This document shows positions 11,862 to 23,281 of a stretch of DNA of 64,000 nt, piece by piece. The first letter of the stretch is position 1, and each line of letters opens with the position of its first letter. The notes under the pieces are model-generated. The model saw only the letters and a list, made by a program, of their open reading frames with translations, ran no database searches and was not told the DNA's origin. The DNA is from Rhizobiales bacterium PAR1. GTDB taxonomy: Bacteria > Pseudomonadota > Alphaproteobacteria > Rhizobiales > Beijerinckiaceae. The stretch covers positions 124,001 to 188,000 of the forward strand of contig NKIW01000001.1 in the NCBI GenBank assembly GCA_002256205.1, read 5' to 3'. A program made the position numbers and the translations under genes.

Positions 11862-13025
11862 ATGCGCAGGATCACGGTTCCCGAGCGCCCCGATTGGCGG
11901 CAGAAGGCCGAGCACGTCGGTTTCACGTTCCATAGCGCCGAAGGGCGCCCGTATTGGGATGAAACCGGCGCTTTCGCCTTTACGCTGCGCGAGATCGAGG
12001 AAGATATCGAGGCGCCGGCCGCGGAACTCGAGGAAATGGCGCTCGAATTCGTCGGCAATGCCTGCCGTGACGAGGAAATCCTGACCCGTCTCGCCATTCC
12101 GCGCGAATTCTGGCCGGAAATCTGGGAAAGCTGGCAGCGCGGAGATCGCAATCTCTATGGCCGCTTCGATTTCGCCTATGACGGGCAGGGGTCTGCCAAG
12201 CTCCTCGAATATAACGCCGATACGCCGACGGCCCTACTCGAAACCGGTGTCTTCCAATGGCTATGGCTTGAGGAAATGATGGCCAACGGGCAATTGCCCA
12301 AGGGCTCGGACCAGTTCAATTCCGTCCACGAAAAGCTGATCGCTGCGTTCCAGAACTTCCGCAATGGGCGGCCCTACGCGCTCCATCTCGCCTGCATCGG
12401 CGAGAGCGAGGAAGATCGCGGCACGGTGGGATATCTGGAGGAATGCGCGCAGCAGGCGGGCGTGAAAACCACCTTCCTTCGGGTCGACGAGATCGGCCTG
12501 ACCAAGGACGGCAAGTTCGTCGACATGCAGAACATGCCCATCGAGCTTCTGTTCAAGCTCTACCCTTGGGAATGGATGATGCGCGAAGACTTCGGCAAGG
12601 CAATTTCCGGCTGCGGCACGCAGTTCATCGAGCCGATCTGGAAAGCGCTGCTCTCCAACAAGGGGCTCTTGCCTTACCTCTGGAAGATGGCGCCGAAGCA
12701 CCCGAACCTCGTTCCGGCGTATTTTGCCAATGAAACCGGTGCAGACCTCGGCCAATCCTATGTCGAAAAGCCGCTGTTCTCGCGGGAGGGTGCGAATATC
12801 CGCCTTTTCGAGCGCGGGCGCGCGGTGGGTGATACCGAGGGACCTTACGGGCAGGAAGGCTTCATCCGCCAACAGAAGATCCCGATCCCGGATTTCGGCT
12901 ATGGCCATGTCATCCTCGGGGCGTGGATGGTCGCGAGCGAACCGGCGGGCATGCTGGTGCGTGAGGACAAATCGCCGATCACCGGCAACCTCGCGCGTTT
13001 CATTCCCCATTGCATAGAGCCGTGA
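11862..13025 (+). CDS. Glutathionylspermidine synthase family ATP-grasp protein (YgiC/YjfC-like)
   Basis: RPDWRQKAEHVGFTFHSAEGRPYWDETGAFAFTLREIE; GRFDFAYDGQGSAKLLEYNADTPTALLE; REGANIRLFERG; VASEPAGMLVRED. Confidence 0.9.
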   Translation: MRRITVPERPDWRQKAEHVGFTFHSAEGRPYWDETGAFAFTLREIEEDIEAPAAELEEMALEFVGNACRDEEILTRLAIPREFWPEIWESWQRGDRNLYGRFDFAYDGQGSAKLLEYNADTPTALLETGVFQWLWLEEMMANGQLPKGSDQFNSVHEKLIAAFQNFRNGRPYALHLACIGESEEDRGTVGYLEECAQQAGVKTTFLRVDEIGLTKDGKFVDMQNMPIELLFKLYPWEWMMREDFGKAISGCGTQFIEPIWKALLSNKGLLPYLWKMAPKHPNLVPAYFANETGADLGQSYVEKPLFSREGANIRLFERGRAVGDTEGPYGQEGFIRQQKIPIPDFGYGHVILGAWMVASEPAGMLVREDKSPITGNLARFIPHCIEP

Positions 13026-13093
13026 TCCGGGGCTGACCTCGTGCTGCTGGAATGCTAGAAACCCGGCACAGGGTTTGTCTAGGCAGAGGTTTC

Positions 13094-13957
13094 ATGGCGC
13101 GTGCACTCGATCATTTTGTTCTCGGCGTTGCCGATCTTGACGCCGCCGGAGCGCGCTTTGCCGCGATGGGCTTCACAGTTGGGGCACGCAACAAGCACCC
13201 CTGGGGCACGGAAAACCGGATCATCCAGTTCGCGGATCAGACCTTTTTCGAACTGATCACGGTAGGTGATGCGAGCGCGATCCCGCCACACGCGCCGCGC
13301 CACTTTTCTTTCGGTGCGTTTGTTCGGGATGCCCTCGCGAAGAAAACCGGCCTTTCCATGCTGGTGCTGAAAAGCGCGGACGCCAAGGCGGATACCGCGG
13401 AATTCGCGCGCCTTGGCATCGGTGATTTCGAGCCTTTTCATTTCGCGCGGAAGGGCAAACGCCCGGATGGCTCCGAGGTCGAAGTCGCCTTCAGCCTCGC
13501 CTTTGCCGCCGAGCCCGCCATGCCGGATTGCGCCTTTTTCGTCTGCCAGCAGCATTTTCCGCAGAATTTCTGGTCCGGTTCGGCGCAACAACACACCAAT
13601 GGCGCAACGGGCGTGCGTCGCGTGACGATCGTTGCCGAGAACCCCTCGGACCATCATATTTTCCTCTCTGCCTTCGTGGGCGAGCGGGCCATGCGGTCGA
13701 CCTCTTTCGGCATCGAGATCGCCGCCGGTCAGGGGATCATTGAGATCATCTCGCCCGAGGGCTTCCGATTCCGTTACGGAACGAAGGCACCGGCCGCACC
13801 GTCCCCTACCTTTGCAGGGCTTGAAATTGCGACCACGAAACTGGAAGGCATGCACGTCAAGGGTTTCGAAACTCATGCAGGGGGCCTCACCGCACCGGCT
13901 GATCATGACTTCGCAACCGCACTTCGGTTCGTTCCTGTTGGGGGAGTTGCAGTATGA
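13094..13957 (+). CDS. VOC superfamily / glyoxalase-like domain protein
   Basis: MARALDHFVLGVADLDAAGARFAAMGFTVGARNKHPWGTENRIIQFADQTFFELITVGD. Confidence 0.8.
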   Translation: MARALDHFVLGVADLDAAGARFAAMGFTVGARNKHPWGTENRIIQFADQTFFELITVGDASAIPPHAPRHFSFGAFVRDALAKKTGLSMLVLKSADAKADTAEFARLGIGDFEPFHFARKGKRPDGSEVEVAFSLAFAAEPAMPDCAFFVCQQHFPQNFWSGSAQQHTNGATGVRRVTIVAENPSDHHIFLSAFVGERAMRSTSFGIEIAAGQGIIEIISPEGFRFRYGTKAPAAPSPTFAGLEIATTKLEGMHVKGFETHAGGLTAPADHDFATALRFVPVGGVAV

Positions 13958-14304
13958 AGAAGATCATTATCGCGCTTGTGGCGATTGCGGCCGGCTTTCT
14001 CGGCTACAAGATGATGGCGAAGGATGAATGCCCCGGTGGCAAGGCCTTCGAAACCGTTGCCGAATGCCAGGCCTCGGGCCTCACGGCGGACGTCTGCTCG
14101 ACGAGCTTCAAGACCGCGCAGGAAAAGTCGGCCTCGTTCAAGCCGATTGAATCGATGGAACAGTGCCAGCTCCGCTATCCGCATTGCGAGCAGAAGGGGC
14201 CGACCGCTTTCGTTCCCTCGATCCACAAGGTCTGCATCGTGGCTGGCAAGCCGGCAGAGCCGCTTTACGGCACGCTCGGCATGAATATCGCCGGCGGCCA
14301 TTAA
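13954..14304 (+). CDS. Short DUF1190-like Cys-containing exported protein
   Basis: ATGA overlap with the VOC gene; hydrophobic N-terminus then AECQASGLTADVCSTSFKTA...FKPIESMEQCQLRYPHCEQ, alignable by eye to 11172-11858. Confidence 0.6.
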   Translation: MKKIIIALVAIAAGFLGYKMMAKDECPGGKAFETVAECQASGLTADVCSTSFKTAQEKSASFKPIESMEQCQLRYPHCEQKGPTAFVPSIHKVCIVAGKPAEPLYGTLGMNIAGGH

Positions 14305-14364
14305 TCTCCTGATATCGGTTCTCCGGCTCTCGCCGGAGGACCGAATTCACGCTAAAACAAAGCC

Positions 14365-14742
14365 ATGAATCGCGCATCCCGAGGCTTTGTTTTCTTTCTG
14401 ATCGGCGCTGTCGCCGCCGCGATCGGGTGGTTCGCCTGGAACGGCGAATGCCGCGATGGAACCGTTTTCGCCACCGAATCGGGTTGTCGCGAAGCTGCTG
14501 GCTTTAATGCCGCCTTCTGTCGCGAGGCCTTCAAACAGGCGCACGCGAAGGCCACGATGGATTACGCGCCCTTCCGCACCCAGACCGAATGCCTGGAAAA
14601 ATTCCCGGCCTGTGTTCCGCACGGCGTGATCACCGGTGGCTTTGTCCCGACCCCGCGCGGCACTTGCGTTGCCCGTATCGCAGGCGGTATCTCCGGCATT
14701 CCGGTTTACCAGCGCCTCGGCGCGAACCTGTCATCGCGTTGA
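14365..14742 (+). CDS. Second short DUF1190-like Cys-containing exported protein
   Basis: N-terminal TM then GCREAAGFNAAFCREAFKQAHAKATMDYAPFRTQTECLEKFPACVP; same Cys spacing as above. Confidence 0.6.
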   Translation: MNRASRGFVFFLIGAVAAAIGWFAWNGECRDGTVFATESGCREAAGFNAAFCREAFKQAHAKATMDYAPFRTQTECLEKFPACVPHGVITGGFVPTPRGTCVARIAGGISGIPVYQRLGANLSSR

Positions 14743-14748
14743 GGTCTT

Positions 14749-15576
14749 ATGCCTGAAACCACCGTCAACATCGGCAAGGTTGCCTTTGGCAATCACCTGC
14801 CGTTCTCGCTGATCGCCGGCCCCTGCCAGATGGAAAGTCGCGCCCATGCCTTCGAGATGGCGAGCGCGCTCAAAGAGATCTGCGGGAAGCTCGGCATCGG
14901 GCTTGTCTATAAATCCTCCTTCGATAAGGCGAACCGGACCTCCGGCAAGGCCGCGCGCGGCATCGGTCTCGACAAGGCGCTGGAGGTCTTCGCCGATATC
15001 CGCCGCGATCTCGATCTGCCGGTGATCACCGATGTGCATGAACCCTGGCAGTGCAAGGCTGTGGCAGGCGCGGTCGATGTGTTGCAAATCCCGGCGTTTC
15101 TCTGCCGCCAGACCGACCTTCTGATCGCCGCTGCCGAAACCGGCCTCGCGATCAACGTCAAGAAGGGGCAATTTCTCGCGCCCTGGGACATGAAAAACGT
15201 CATCCAGAAGCTCAGGGATGCCGGTAATGATCGCGGCATGGCTTGTGATCGCGGCACCTCCTTCGGATACAACACGTTGGTGACGGATTTCCGCGGGCTG
15301 CCGATCATGGCCGAGCAATGCCAGTGCCCGGTGATTTTCGATGCGACGCATTCGGTGCAGCAACCGGGCGGGCAGGGCGGTTCCTCCGGCGGTCAGCGCG
15401 AATTCGTGCCGGTTCTGGCACGCGCCGCGCTCGCTGTGGGCTGCGCCGGACTCTTCATCGAGACGCACGAGCACCCGGACAAGGCGCCCTCAGACGGTCC
15501 CAACATGGTGCCACTGAAGGAAATGCCGGCCTTGCTGGCCCGCCTCAAGGCCTTCGATACGCTTGCTAAATCCTGA
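14749..15576 (+). CDS. kdsA: 3-deoxy-8-phosphooctulonate synthase (KDO-8-P synthase)
   Basis: [68 protein letters not shown]. Confidence 0.96.
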   Translation: MPETTVNIGKVAFGNHLPFSLIAGPCQMESRAHAFEMASALKEICGKLGIGLVYKSSFDKANRTSGKAARGIGLDKALEVFADIRRDLDLPVITDVHEPWQCKAVAGAVDVLQIPAFLCRQTDLLIAAAETGLAINVKKGQFLAPWDMKNVIQKLRDAGNDRGMACDRGTSFGYNTLVTDFRGLPIMAEQCQCPVIFDATHSVQQPGGQGGSSGGQREFVPVLARAALAVGCAGLFIETHEHPDKAPSDGPNMVPLKEMPALLARLKAFDTLAKS

Positions 15577-15585
15577 GGAGTCTCC

Positions 15586-16125
15586 ATGCCCGTCATTCTC
15601 GCGATCCTCGGGGCCATGATGTCTGGCCTCTTCATGTGGGTGGTCTGGGGTAACGGCATGGAGGTCATCAACCACTGGCTCGACCAACGCAGCGCGAGGA
15701 CCAAGACGGAGAAGGATGCCAAAGCCATCGCGGCCGCGCGCGAACGAGCCGCCCGTGCGCCACTCCGGGCCATTGAAGACCCCCGCGAGGCGGTGATGGT
15801 GCTGCTCTCCAAGCTTGCGATGCTGCGCGGCGATATCACGGCGGAGCAGAACGTGGCGCTAAGCCGCATCGCGATGGAACGCCTCGGTCTGCCCGGCAAG
15901 GCCGAGCACCACACCGCGCTGGCGGCCTTTGCGGCCAAATCCGCAGCCAGCGCGGATTCCGTTGTCACGGATCTGATGCCGCTGCTCTGGGCGCAACTCA
16001 GCGCCGAGGAAAAAGCCGATTTCTTTGCGATGCTCGACGAGATCGCGGCGCTTCATGGCGGCCCGACAGAGCCGCAGGATCAGATGATCACCCGCATCCG
16101 CACGCGCCTTGAGGCCAAATTCTGA
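15586..16125 (+). CDS. TerB-like (TerB-fold) membrane-associated protein
   Basis: N-terminal TM; helical region AVMVLLSKLAMLRGDITAEQNVALSRIAMERLGL resembling TerB domains. Confidence 0.5.
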   Translation: MPVILAILGAMMSGLFMWVVWGNGMEVINHWLDQRSARTKTEKDAKAIAAARERAARAPLRAIEDPREAVMVLLSKLAMLRGDITAEQNVALSRIAMERLGLPGKAEHHTALAAFAAKSAASADSVVTDLMPLLWAQLSAEEKADFFAMLDEIAALHGGPTEPQDQMITRIRTRLEAKF

Positions 16126-16144
16126 TCCTGCCACGGGTGGAGCA

Positions 16145-16711
16145 TCACGCGGTCTGGCTGGCCCTTTCGAGCGCCGGCAGCAGCTTGGTTTCCACCAGCG
16201 CGGGAGAAAGCTCGCGCCCGATCTTGGCAACAAAGCGCCCATCAGCCCGGAACACAAAGGTTGAAGGCACGCCGCGCTGCTTCAGCCCGCGCACGTAGAT
16301 CTTGTGAAAATCAATCGAGAGCCGGTGATACGGATTGCCATGGCTCTTGAGGAAATCCGCGACATTTGCCGCCGTATCATCCACCGCAAGACCAAAAAGA
16401 CGAATGCCCGGTCGCTCCGAAAGGCTGAGCAGCGTCTCGTGCTCATCGCGGCACTGCGGGCACCACGAGGCCCAGACGTTGAGCACCGTTACGCCCTCGT
16501 CAAACGCGGCGCGCGTCACCGCAGGAACAACCTCCTGATGGCGCAGGGCGCCCGGCACGGCCTTGAGATCACCCTCGACAGGCAACACCGGAGTCAGGAG
16601 ATCAATCCGACCCGTTTCAGCTGCGAAGCCGACAAGCCCGAGCGCCGGCACGCCGAGGACAGCAGCGCCGCCAATCAAATTCCGCCGAGTAAGAAAGACC
16701 GATTTCAGCAT
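16145..16711 (-). CDS. TlpA/DsbE-family thiol:disulfide oxidoreductase
   Basis: VTVLNVWASWCPQCRDEHETLLSLSE; CPQC redox motif; GVPSTFVFRADGRFVAKIGREL. Confidence 0.85.
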   Translation of the reverse strand: MLKSVFLTRRNLIGGAAVLGVPALGLVGFAAETGRIDLLTPVLPVEGDLKAVPGALRHQEVVPAVTRAAFDEGVTVLNVWASWCPQCRDEHETLLSLSERPGIRLFGLAVDDTAANVADFLKSHGNPYHRLSIDFHKIYVRGLKQRGVPSTFVFRADGRFVAKIGRELSPALVETKLLPALERASQTA

Positions 16712-16832
16712 CCTGCCGTCCGTTATGTTTTGCCTGACGTGTGAAGCGACACCATCGGCCCGTAAGGGTTGGCAAATCCTGAATCCGGCGCTCCGCCTTT
16801 GAAGCGAGGTTGATGGTTCCTTGCGCCGATCA

Positions 16833-17291
16833 TCAACGTCCGCGATAGGGCGGTACACCCTGATCCGGCAGGAAGATGTTCTTGGGCATCTCGCCATGCT
16901 GGTAAAAGACATCGATGGGGATGCCGCCGCGCGGATACCAGTAGCCGCCGATGCGGAACCAGCGCGGGTGAAGCAGGTCCACAAGCTGCTTGCCGATCGC
17001 CACTGTGCAATCCTCGTGGAACGCCCCGTGATTGCGGAAGGCGCCGAGGTAGAGCTTGAGCGACTTCGATTCGACCAGCCAGTCGCCCGGCACGTAATCA
17101 ATCACGAGGATGCCGAAATCAGGCTGCCCCGTTACCGGACAGATCGAGGTGAATTCGGGGCAGGTGAAGCGCGCGACATAATCCGTACCGGCATGCGGGT
17201 TCGGAACGCGGTCGAGCGTGGCTTCCTCGGGCGAGGCAGGCAAGGCGGAAGCCTTGCCGAGCTGCATGGTTTCAAACGGGGCCTTGCTCAT
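16833..17291 (-). CDS. queF: NADPH-dependent 7-cyano-7-deazaguanine reductase QueF
   Basis: [58 protein letters not shown]. Confidence 0.95.
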   Translation of the reverse strand: MSKAPFETMQLGKASALPASPEEATLDRVPNPHAGTDYVARFTCPEFTSICPVTGQPDFGILVIDYVPGDWLVESKSLKLYLGAFRNHGAFHEDCTVAIGKQLVDLLHPRWFRIGGYWYPRGGIPIDVFYQHGEMPKNIFLPDQGVPPYRGR

Positions 17292-17370
17292 TTCGTTTAT
17301 CCTGCCGATTTTTAACGCCGTAACGGCTTTCATCTTGGCGTCGATGTTTGTATGAGCGGCTCACTTATAG

Positions 17371-18711
<1,341 letters not shown>

Positions 18712-18791
18712 GCCGCGCGCAATCTGTCATTCCCAACGCGGCCATGAGGTATCCAAAAGGATAAACTTTGGGCGCTAGTGGGAATCCAGAT

Positions 18792-18819
18792 CAAGGCCGC
18801 CGAGAGGTGGCCTTTTTCA
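18792..18819 (+). terminator. Putative intrinsic terminator downstream of eno
   Basis: GGCCGCC-GAGA-GGTGGCC (one G-U pair) followed by TTTTT. Confidence 0.6.
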
Positions 18820-18940
18820 TACCTTGATGGGTGTCTGCGTTACCCTTTCTCCACATCTCTCTCTTTTTGCCAAAATATCTGACCTTTTGCTGGACGACCC
18901 AAAACCCGCGCTCCATAAGTTTTCCAAGGAGCCTTGCTCG

Positions 18941-19858
18941 ATGAATTTTTCCCCCCGCGCGCCCATTTCCTCCCGGACATTGGGCGTCCTCGCGATGCTC
19001 GGCGCCATGACGATTTATGGCGCGAATTTTCCGATCTCGCGACACGGCATACAACATGGCCTGACCCCTGCGGATATGACCGCGCTGCGCTTCACCGTCG
19101 CCGGCGTGCTGATGCTGCCCGTCTTGCTACGTGCCGGTCTGAAGGATTGTGCGGGGATCGGTTGGGGCAGGGGCCTTGTTCTCACCCTGATGAGCGGTTT
19201 TCCCATCGGCCTCCTGATGATGCTCGGCCTTTCCTATGCGCCAGCGTCTCATGGTTCGGCGATTGGCCCCGGGACGGTCACGGTGGTCGGGATTATCGGC
19301 GGGCGGCTGCTGTTCGGCATCAAGCCGACCTTGCCGGCGCTCGCCGGTGTCGCCTGTGTGCTCGTCGGCCTCGGCGTGATCGCGACCGCCAGCTCGACCG
19401 GCGGGAGCGCGACCATGCTGCTCGGTGATCTTTGCTTTGTCGGGGTAGGGATGATCTGGGGCAGCTATCCGCTGCTGCTCATGCTCTGGAAGGTCGATCC
19501 CCTGAAAGCCGCCGCTGTGCTCTCGGTGCTCTCGGCCATCACCTATATGCCGTACTACGCGCTGACCGAAGGTGGCCATATTTTCACGCTGCCGTGGAGC
19601 GTGCTGCTGCTCCATGGCTTCAACCAGGGCGTCCTGAATGTCATTGTCGGGCTTTGGTGCTGGGGCATTGGTGTAGCGAAACTCGGGGTTGCCACAGCGG
19701 GACGCTTTCCGCCGCTGATCCCGGTCATCGGCACGCTGATCGGCATTCCGCTGGTGGGGGAATGGCCAGGCCCGTTACAGTGGCTCGGCGTGAGCCTCAT
19801 CGTGACCGGCCTTGCCGTCGCCGCAATTAGGCCCGCCGTGCAGCGCCAGAATTCATAA
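18941..19858 (+). CDS. EamA/DMT-family transporter
   Basis: About ten TM segments; GAMTIYGANFPISRHGIQHGLTPADMTALRF and a second EamA repeat. Confidence 0.8.
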   Translation: MNFSPRAPISSRTLGVLAMLGAMTIYGANFPISRHGIQHGLTPADMTALRFTVAGVLMLPVLLRAGLKDCAGIGWGRGLVLTLMSGFPIGLLMMLGLSYAPASHGSAIGPGTVTVVGIIGGRLLFGIKPTLPALAGVACVLVGLGVIATASSTGGSATMLLGDLCFVGVGMIWGSYPLLLMLWKVDPLKAAAVLSVLSAITYMPYYALTEGGHIFTLPWSVLLLHGFNQGVLNVIVGLWCWGIGVAKLGVATAGRFPPLIPVIGTLIGIPLVGEWPGPLQWLGVSLIVTGLAVAAIRPAVQRQNS

Positions 19859-20020
19859 CACCGAAGACCTCAGGGATGACCTAGGAAAACGGGATACATG
19901 ATTCGCATAAGACATATTATGGAACTAATTTCGATGCAGGAAGACACGTAGTGCGCATCACGACAACGGCATTTCTGTTTTTATATTCAGAGAGATACCG
20001 CGCGTTCTTCGCAGATTTTC

Positions 20021-20054
20021 ACTCAGGATGCGCGCGCACTCAGGATGCGCGCGC
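20021..20054. repeat. 17-bp perfect tandem duplication at the 3' end of the MBL gene
   Basis: actcaggatgcgcgcgc at 20021-20037 and again at 20038-20054. Confidence 0.95.
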
Positions 20055-20852
20055 ATTCCATTCGATGCGCATTCCATCGTAGGCTGGAGCAATGCCCTCG
20101 CGCATTTCCCGCATCAGCCGACCGTAATCAAGATCGGTGTGGAGATTGGTCAGCACAGCGCGCTGCGGTTTCTGGCGCTCGATCCAATCCAGCGCTTCAC
20201 CGAGGCTGAAATGCGTCGGATGACGTGTATCGCGCAGCGCATCGATCACCCAGCAATCAAGCCCGTGAAGCCAGCGCACGCTGCTATCCGGGATCTCGTT
20301 GACATCAGGCGTATAAGCGAAATCATCGATCCGGAATCCGAGCGCTTCGATCGTGCCATGAACCAGCGGAAACGGCTGCAAGGTGATCGTTCCGCCGGCA
20401 CCGTCGAGCGTGAACGGCGCCTCGTTGTCGATGAGATGGCCGGTCAGGATCGGCGGATAATCGCTGCCCTGAGGCGTTGCAAAACAATAGCCGAAGCGCG
20501 AGGTCAGCATGCCCATGGTGGTGCTGTCTGCATAAACCGGCATGCGCTTGCGCGACACGATCGCAAATGGCCGCAAATCATCGATTCCGTGGGTGTGATC
20601 GGCATGTTCGTGGGTAAAAACCACGGCATCCAGCGCTGGCACTTCGGCATCAATGAGCTGCTCGCGAAGATCCGGCGACGTGTCGATCAGAACACGCGTC
20701 GTGCCGCCCTCGCCAATCCGCTCGACAAGGATCGAGCAGCGGCGGCGACGGTTTTTCGGCTCATCAGGGTCGCATTTTCCCCAGCCCTGCGCCACGCGCG
20801 GTACCCCGCCCGAGGAACCGCAGCCGAGGATGGTGACGACCATTTTCGCCAT
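20040..20852 (-). CDS. MBL-fold metal hydrolase (PhnP-like)
   Basis: VTILGCGSSGGVPRVAQGWGKCDP; AVVFTHEHADHTHGIDDLRPF. Confidence 0.88.
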   Translation of the reverse strand: MAKMVVTILGCGSSGGVPRVAQGWGKCDPDEPKNRRRRCSILVERIGEGGTTRVLIDTSPDLREQLIDAEVPALDAVVFTHEHADHTHGIDDLRPFAIVSRKRMPVYADSTTMGMLTSRFGYCFATPQGSDYPPILTGHLIDNEAPFTLDGAGGTITLQPFPLVHGTIEALGFRIDDFAYTPDVNEIPDSSVRWLHGLDCWVIDALRDTRHPTHFSLGEALDWIERQKPQRAVLTNLHTDLDYGRLMREMREGIAPAYDGMRIEWNARAS

Positions 20853-20853
20853 A

Positions 20854-21642
20854 TCAGCGCGCCGTCAGGCGGCTGAAAAGCCGGTTCGTATTCGCTTCGA
20901 GGATCGGCGCGAAAGCCTCCAGCGGCACGCCGCGCACACTCGCCAGCACGGCTGCGGTATGCGCAGTATAGGCTGGCTCGTTGCGCTTGCCACGATGTGG
21001 CATCGGCGCGAGAAACGGCGCATCGGTCTCGACCAGCAGTCGATCTTCCGGCGCTTCAGCCGCAATCGCGCGGATTTCCTCAGAATTCTTGAAAGTCAGA
21101 ATGCCAGAAAACGACAAATAAAGCCCAAGCGCGACGCCGCGCCGGGCGAGTTCCGCACCTGATGAGAAGCAGTGCAAAACAGCCTTGAAAGCCCCCTTGC
21201 CCATCTCGTCTTCGAGAATGGCGATCATGTCATCATCCGCCGCGCGGGCATGGATGACGAGCGGCAGACCGGTGATCCGCGCCGCCTCGATCTGCATCCG
21301 GAACGAGGCCTGCTGCTGCGCTGGCGTCGCCTTATCGTAGAAATAATCGAGTCCCGCCTCGCCGATCGCGACGCATTTGGGGTGATCAGCCCCCGCAAGA
21401 ACATCCGCCAATGTCACATCCGGCTCTTCCGCGGCGCTGTTGGGGTGCGTGCCAACGGTGAACCAGACATTCTCGAACCGTTCGGCGAGCGCGCGATACA
21501 CCGCAACCTTGCGAACGCGCGTCGAGATCGTGATCAGGCGCTGGACGCCTGCGGCACGGGCACGAGCAACAACGGCCTCGATTTCCTCGGCAAAATCAGG
21601 AAAATCGAGGTGGCAGTGCGTATCGGTGAGAATAGGGGTCAT
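20854..21642 (-). CDS. TatD family hydrolase
   Basis: [56 protein letters not shown]. Confidence 0.93.
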   Translation of the reverse strand: MTPILTDTHCHLDFPDFAEEIEAVVARARAAGVQRLITISTRVRKVAVYRALAERFENVWFTVGTHPNSAAEEPDVTLADVLAGADHPKCVAIGEAGLDYFYDKATPAQQQASFRMQIEAARITGLPLVIHARAADDDMIAILEDEMGKGAFKAVLHCFSSGAELARRGVALGLYLSFSGILTFKNSEEIRAIAAEAPEDRLLVETDAPFLAPMPHRGKRNEPAYTAHTAAVLASVRGVPLEAFAPILEANTNRLFSRLTAR

Positions 21643-23216
21643 CCCCCCTTCCCTTCCTTGCCAGGGGTTTGCCCTTCAGTCTCCGCCTCAACATAGCGCG
21701 GGAAGAGCGCCGTCGGTGCCGGAAGTTCCGTGCCGGATGTCAGAGCAAAACCGGCTTCGGCATGCGCGAAATCGCGGCTGTCTGCCGGAACGGCCAGCAA
21801 ATCCAACAGCTTCGGTGCCGCCAGCGGAATGAACGGCTGCGTGAGGATGCCAATGATGCGCAACACCTCTGCGGTCACCCAGAGCACAGTTTCCATGCGC
21901 GCGGGATCGGTCTTGCGCAGCGCCCAAGGGGCCTGTCCGGCGAAATAGCGATTGGTATCGCCCACAACCTTCCAGATCGCATTGAGGATGCTGTGAAGCG
22001 CGAAGTCATTCATCGCTGCGCGTGCCTCGGCACGGAGCGCGTAAGCCGCGTCGAGCAGCACCTTGTCCTCATCGCTCAACGGCCCCTTGGCCGGGATTTT
22101 CGCCTCGCAGTTCTTGTTGACCATCGAGAGCGAGCGCTGGGCAAGGTTGCCGAGATCATTCGCAAGGTCAGCATTGAGCCGCGCGACAATCGCCTCGTGG
22201 CTGTACGAGCCATCCGCGCCGAAGGTAATCTCCCGCAGGAAGAAGTAGCGGAAGGCATCGAGCCCGTAGTGCTCCGCCATGGCGATCGGTTCGAGCACAT
22301 TGCCGGTCGATTTCGACATCTTCTCGCCGCGATTGTTCAGAAACCCATGCGCGAAGACGCGCTTGGGCACCGGCAGACCAGCGGACATCAGGAACGCCGG
22401 CCAATAGACCGTGTGAAAGCGGATGATATCCTTGCCGATGAGGTGCAGGTTCGCCGGCCAATAGGGATAGCGCTCGGCGCTCTCATCCGGGAAGCCGCAG
22501 GCGGTGATGTAATTGGTCAGCGCATCGACCCAGACGTACATCACATGATCCGGCGCATCTGGCACCGGCACGCCCCAACTGAAGGTCTTGCGGGAGATCG
22601 AGAGATCCGTCAGGCCGCGCTTGACGAAGCTCACCACCTCGTTTTTCCGCGTCTCCGGCCCGATGAAATCGGGGTGGGCATCGTACCAGTCGAGCAGCTT
22701 CTGCTGGTAGGAAGCCAGCTTGAAGAAGTAGCTCTCCTCCTCGACCCATTCGACTGGCGCGCCGGAAGGCGCAAATTTCTTGCCACCGTCGCCCGACGTC
22801 AGCTCGTCCTCGCCAAAGAAAGCCTCGTCGCGCACCGAATACCAACCCGAATATTTCGAGAGGTAGATGTCGCCGTTGGCCTCCATGCGCTTCCAGATTG
22901 CCTGGCTGGCATCGTAGTGGCGCGGCTCGGTCGTGCGAATGAAGTCATCGTTGGTGGCGGCCAGCGTTTGGCCCATGGCGCGGAAGCGCGCCGCATTGCG
23001 ATCCGCAAGGTCCTTCACCGGCAGACCTTCGCGCTCGGCAGTCTGCACCATTTTTAGGCCATGCTCGTCCGTGCCGGTGAGGAAGAAGACATCCTTGCCA
23101 TCGAGCCGCATGAACCGCGCAATCGCATCCGCCGCCAGAAGCTCATAGGCGTGGCCGAGGTGCGGCGCGCCATTGGGATAGGAAATCGCGGTGGTAAGAA
23201 AAAAGCGGTCTTTCAC
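21639..23216 (-). CDS. metG: Methionyl-tRNA synthetase
   Basis: [57 protein letters not shown] (KMSKS). Confidence 0.96.
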   Translation of the reverse strand: MKDRFFLTTAISYPNGAPHLGHAYELLAADAIARFMRLDGKDVFFLTGTDEHGLKMVQTAEREGLPVKDLADRNAARFRAMGQTLAATNDDFIRTTEPRHYDASQAIWKRMEANGDIYLSKYSGWYSVRDEAFFGEDELTSGDGGKKFAPSGAPVEWVEEESYFFKLASYQQKLLDWYDAHPDFIGPETRKNEVVSFVKRGLTDLSISRKTFSWGVPVPDAPDHVMYVWVDALTNYITACGFPDESAERYPYWPANLHLIGKDIIRFHTVYWPAFLMSAGLPVPKRVFAHGFLNNRGEKMSKSTGNVLEPIAMAEHYGLDAFRYFFLREITFGADGSYSHEAIVARLNADLANDLGNLAQRSLSMVNKNCEAKIPAKGPLSDEDKVLLDAAYALRAEARAAMNDFALHSILNAIWKVVGDTNRYFAGQAPWALRKTDPARMETVLWVTAEVLRIIGILTQPFIPLAAPKLLDLLAVPADSRDFAHAEAGFALTSGTELPAPTALFPRYVEAETEGQTPGKEGKGG

Positions 23217-23281
23217 GTCGGGCCCCTAACTGGGTGATACAAACAGGAATCGGCGCAATGTCAGCGCCGTATGTCGTTCTA

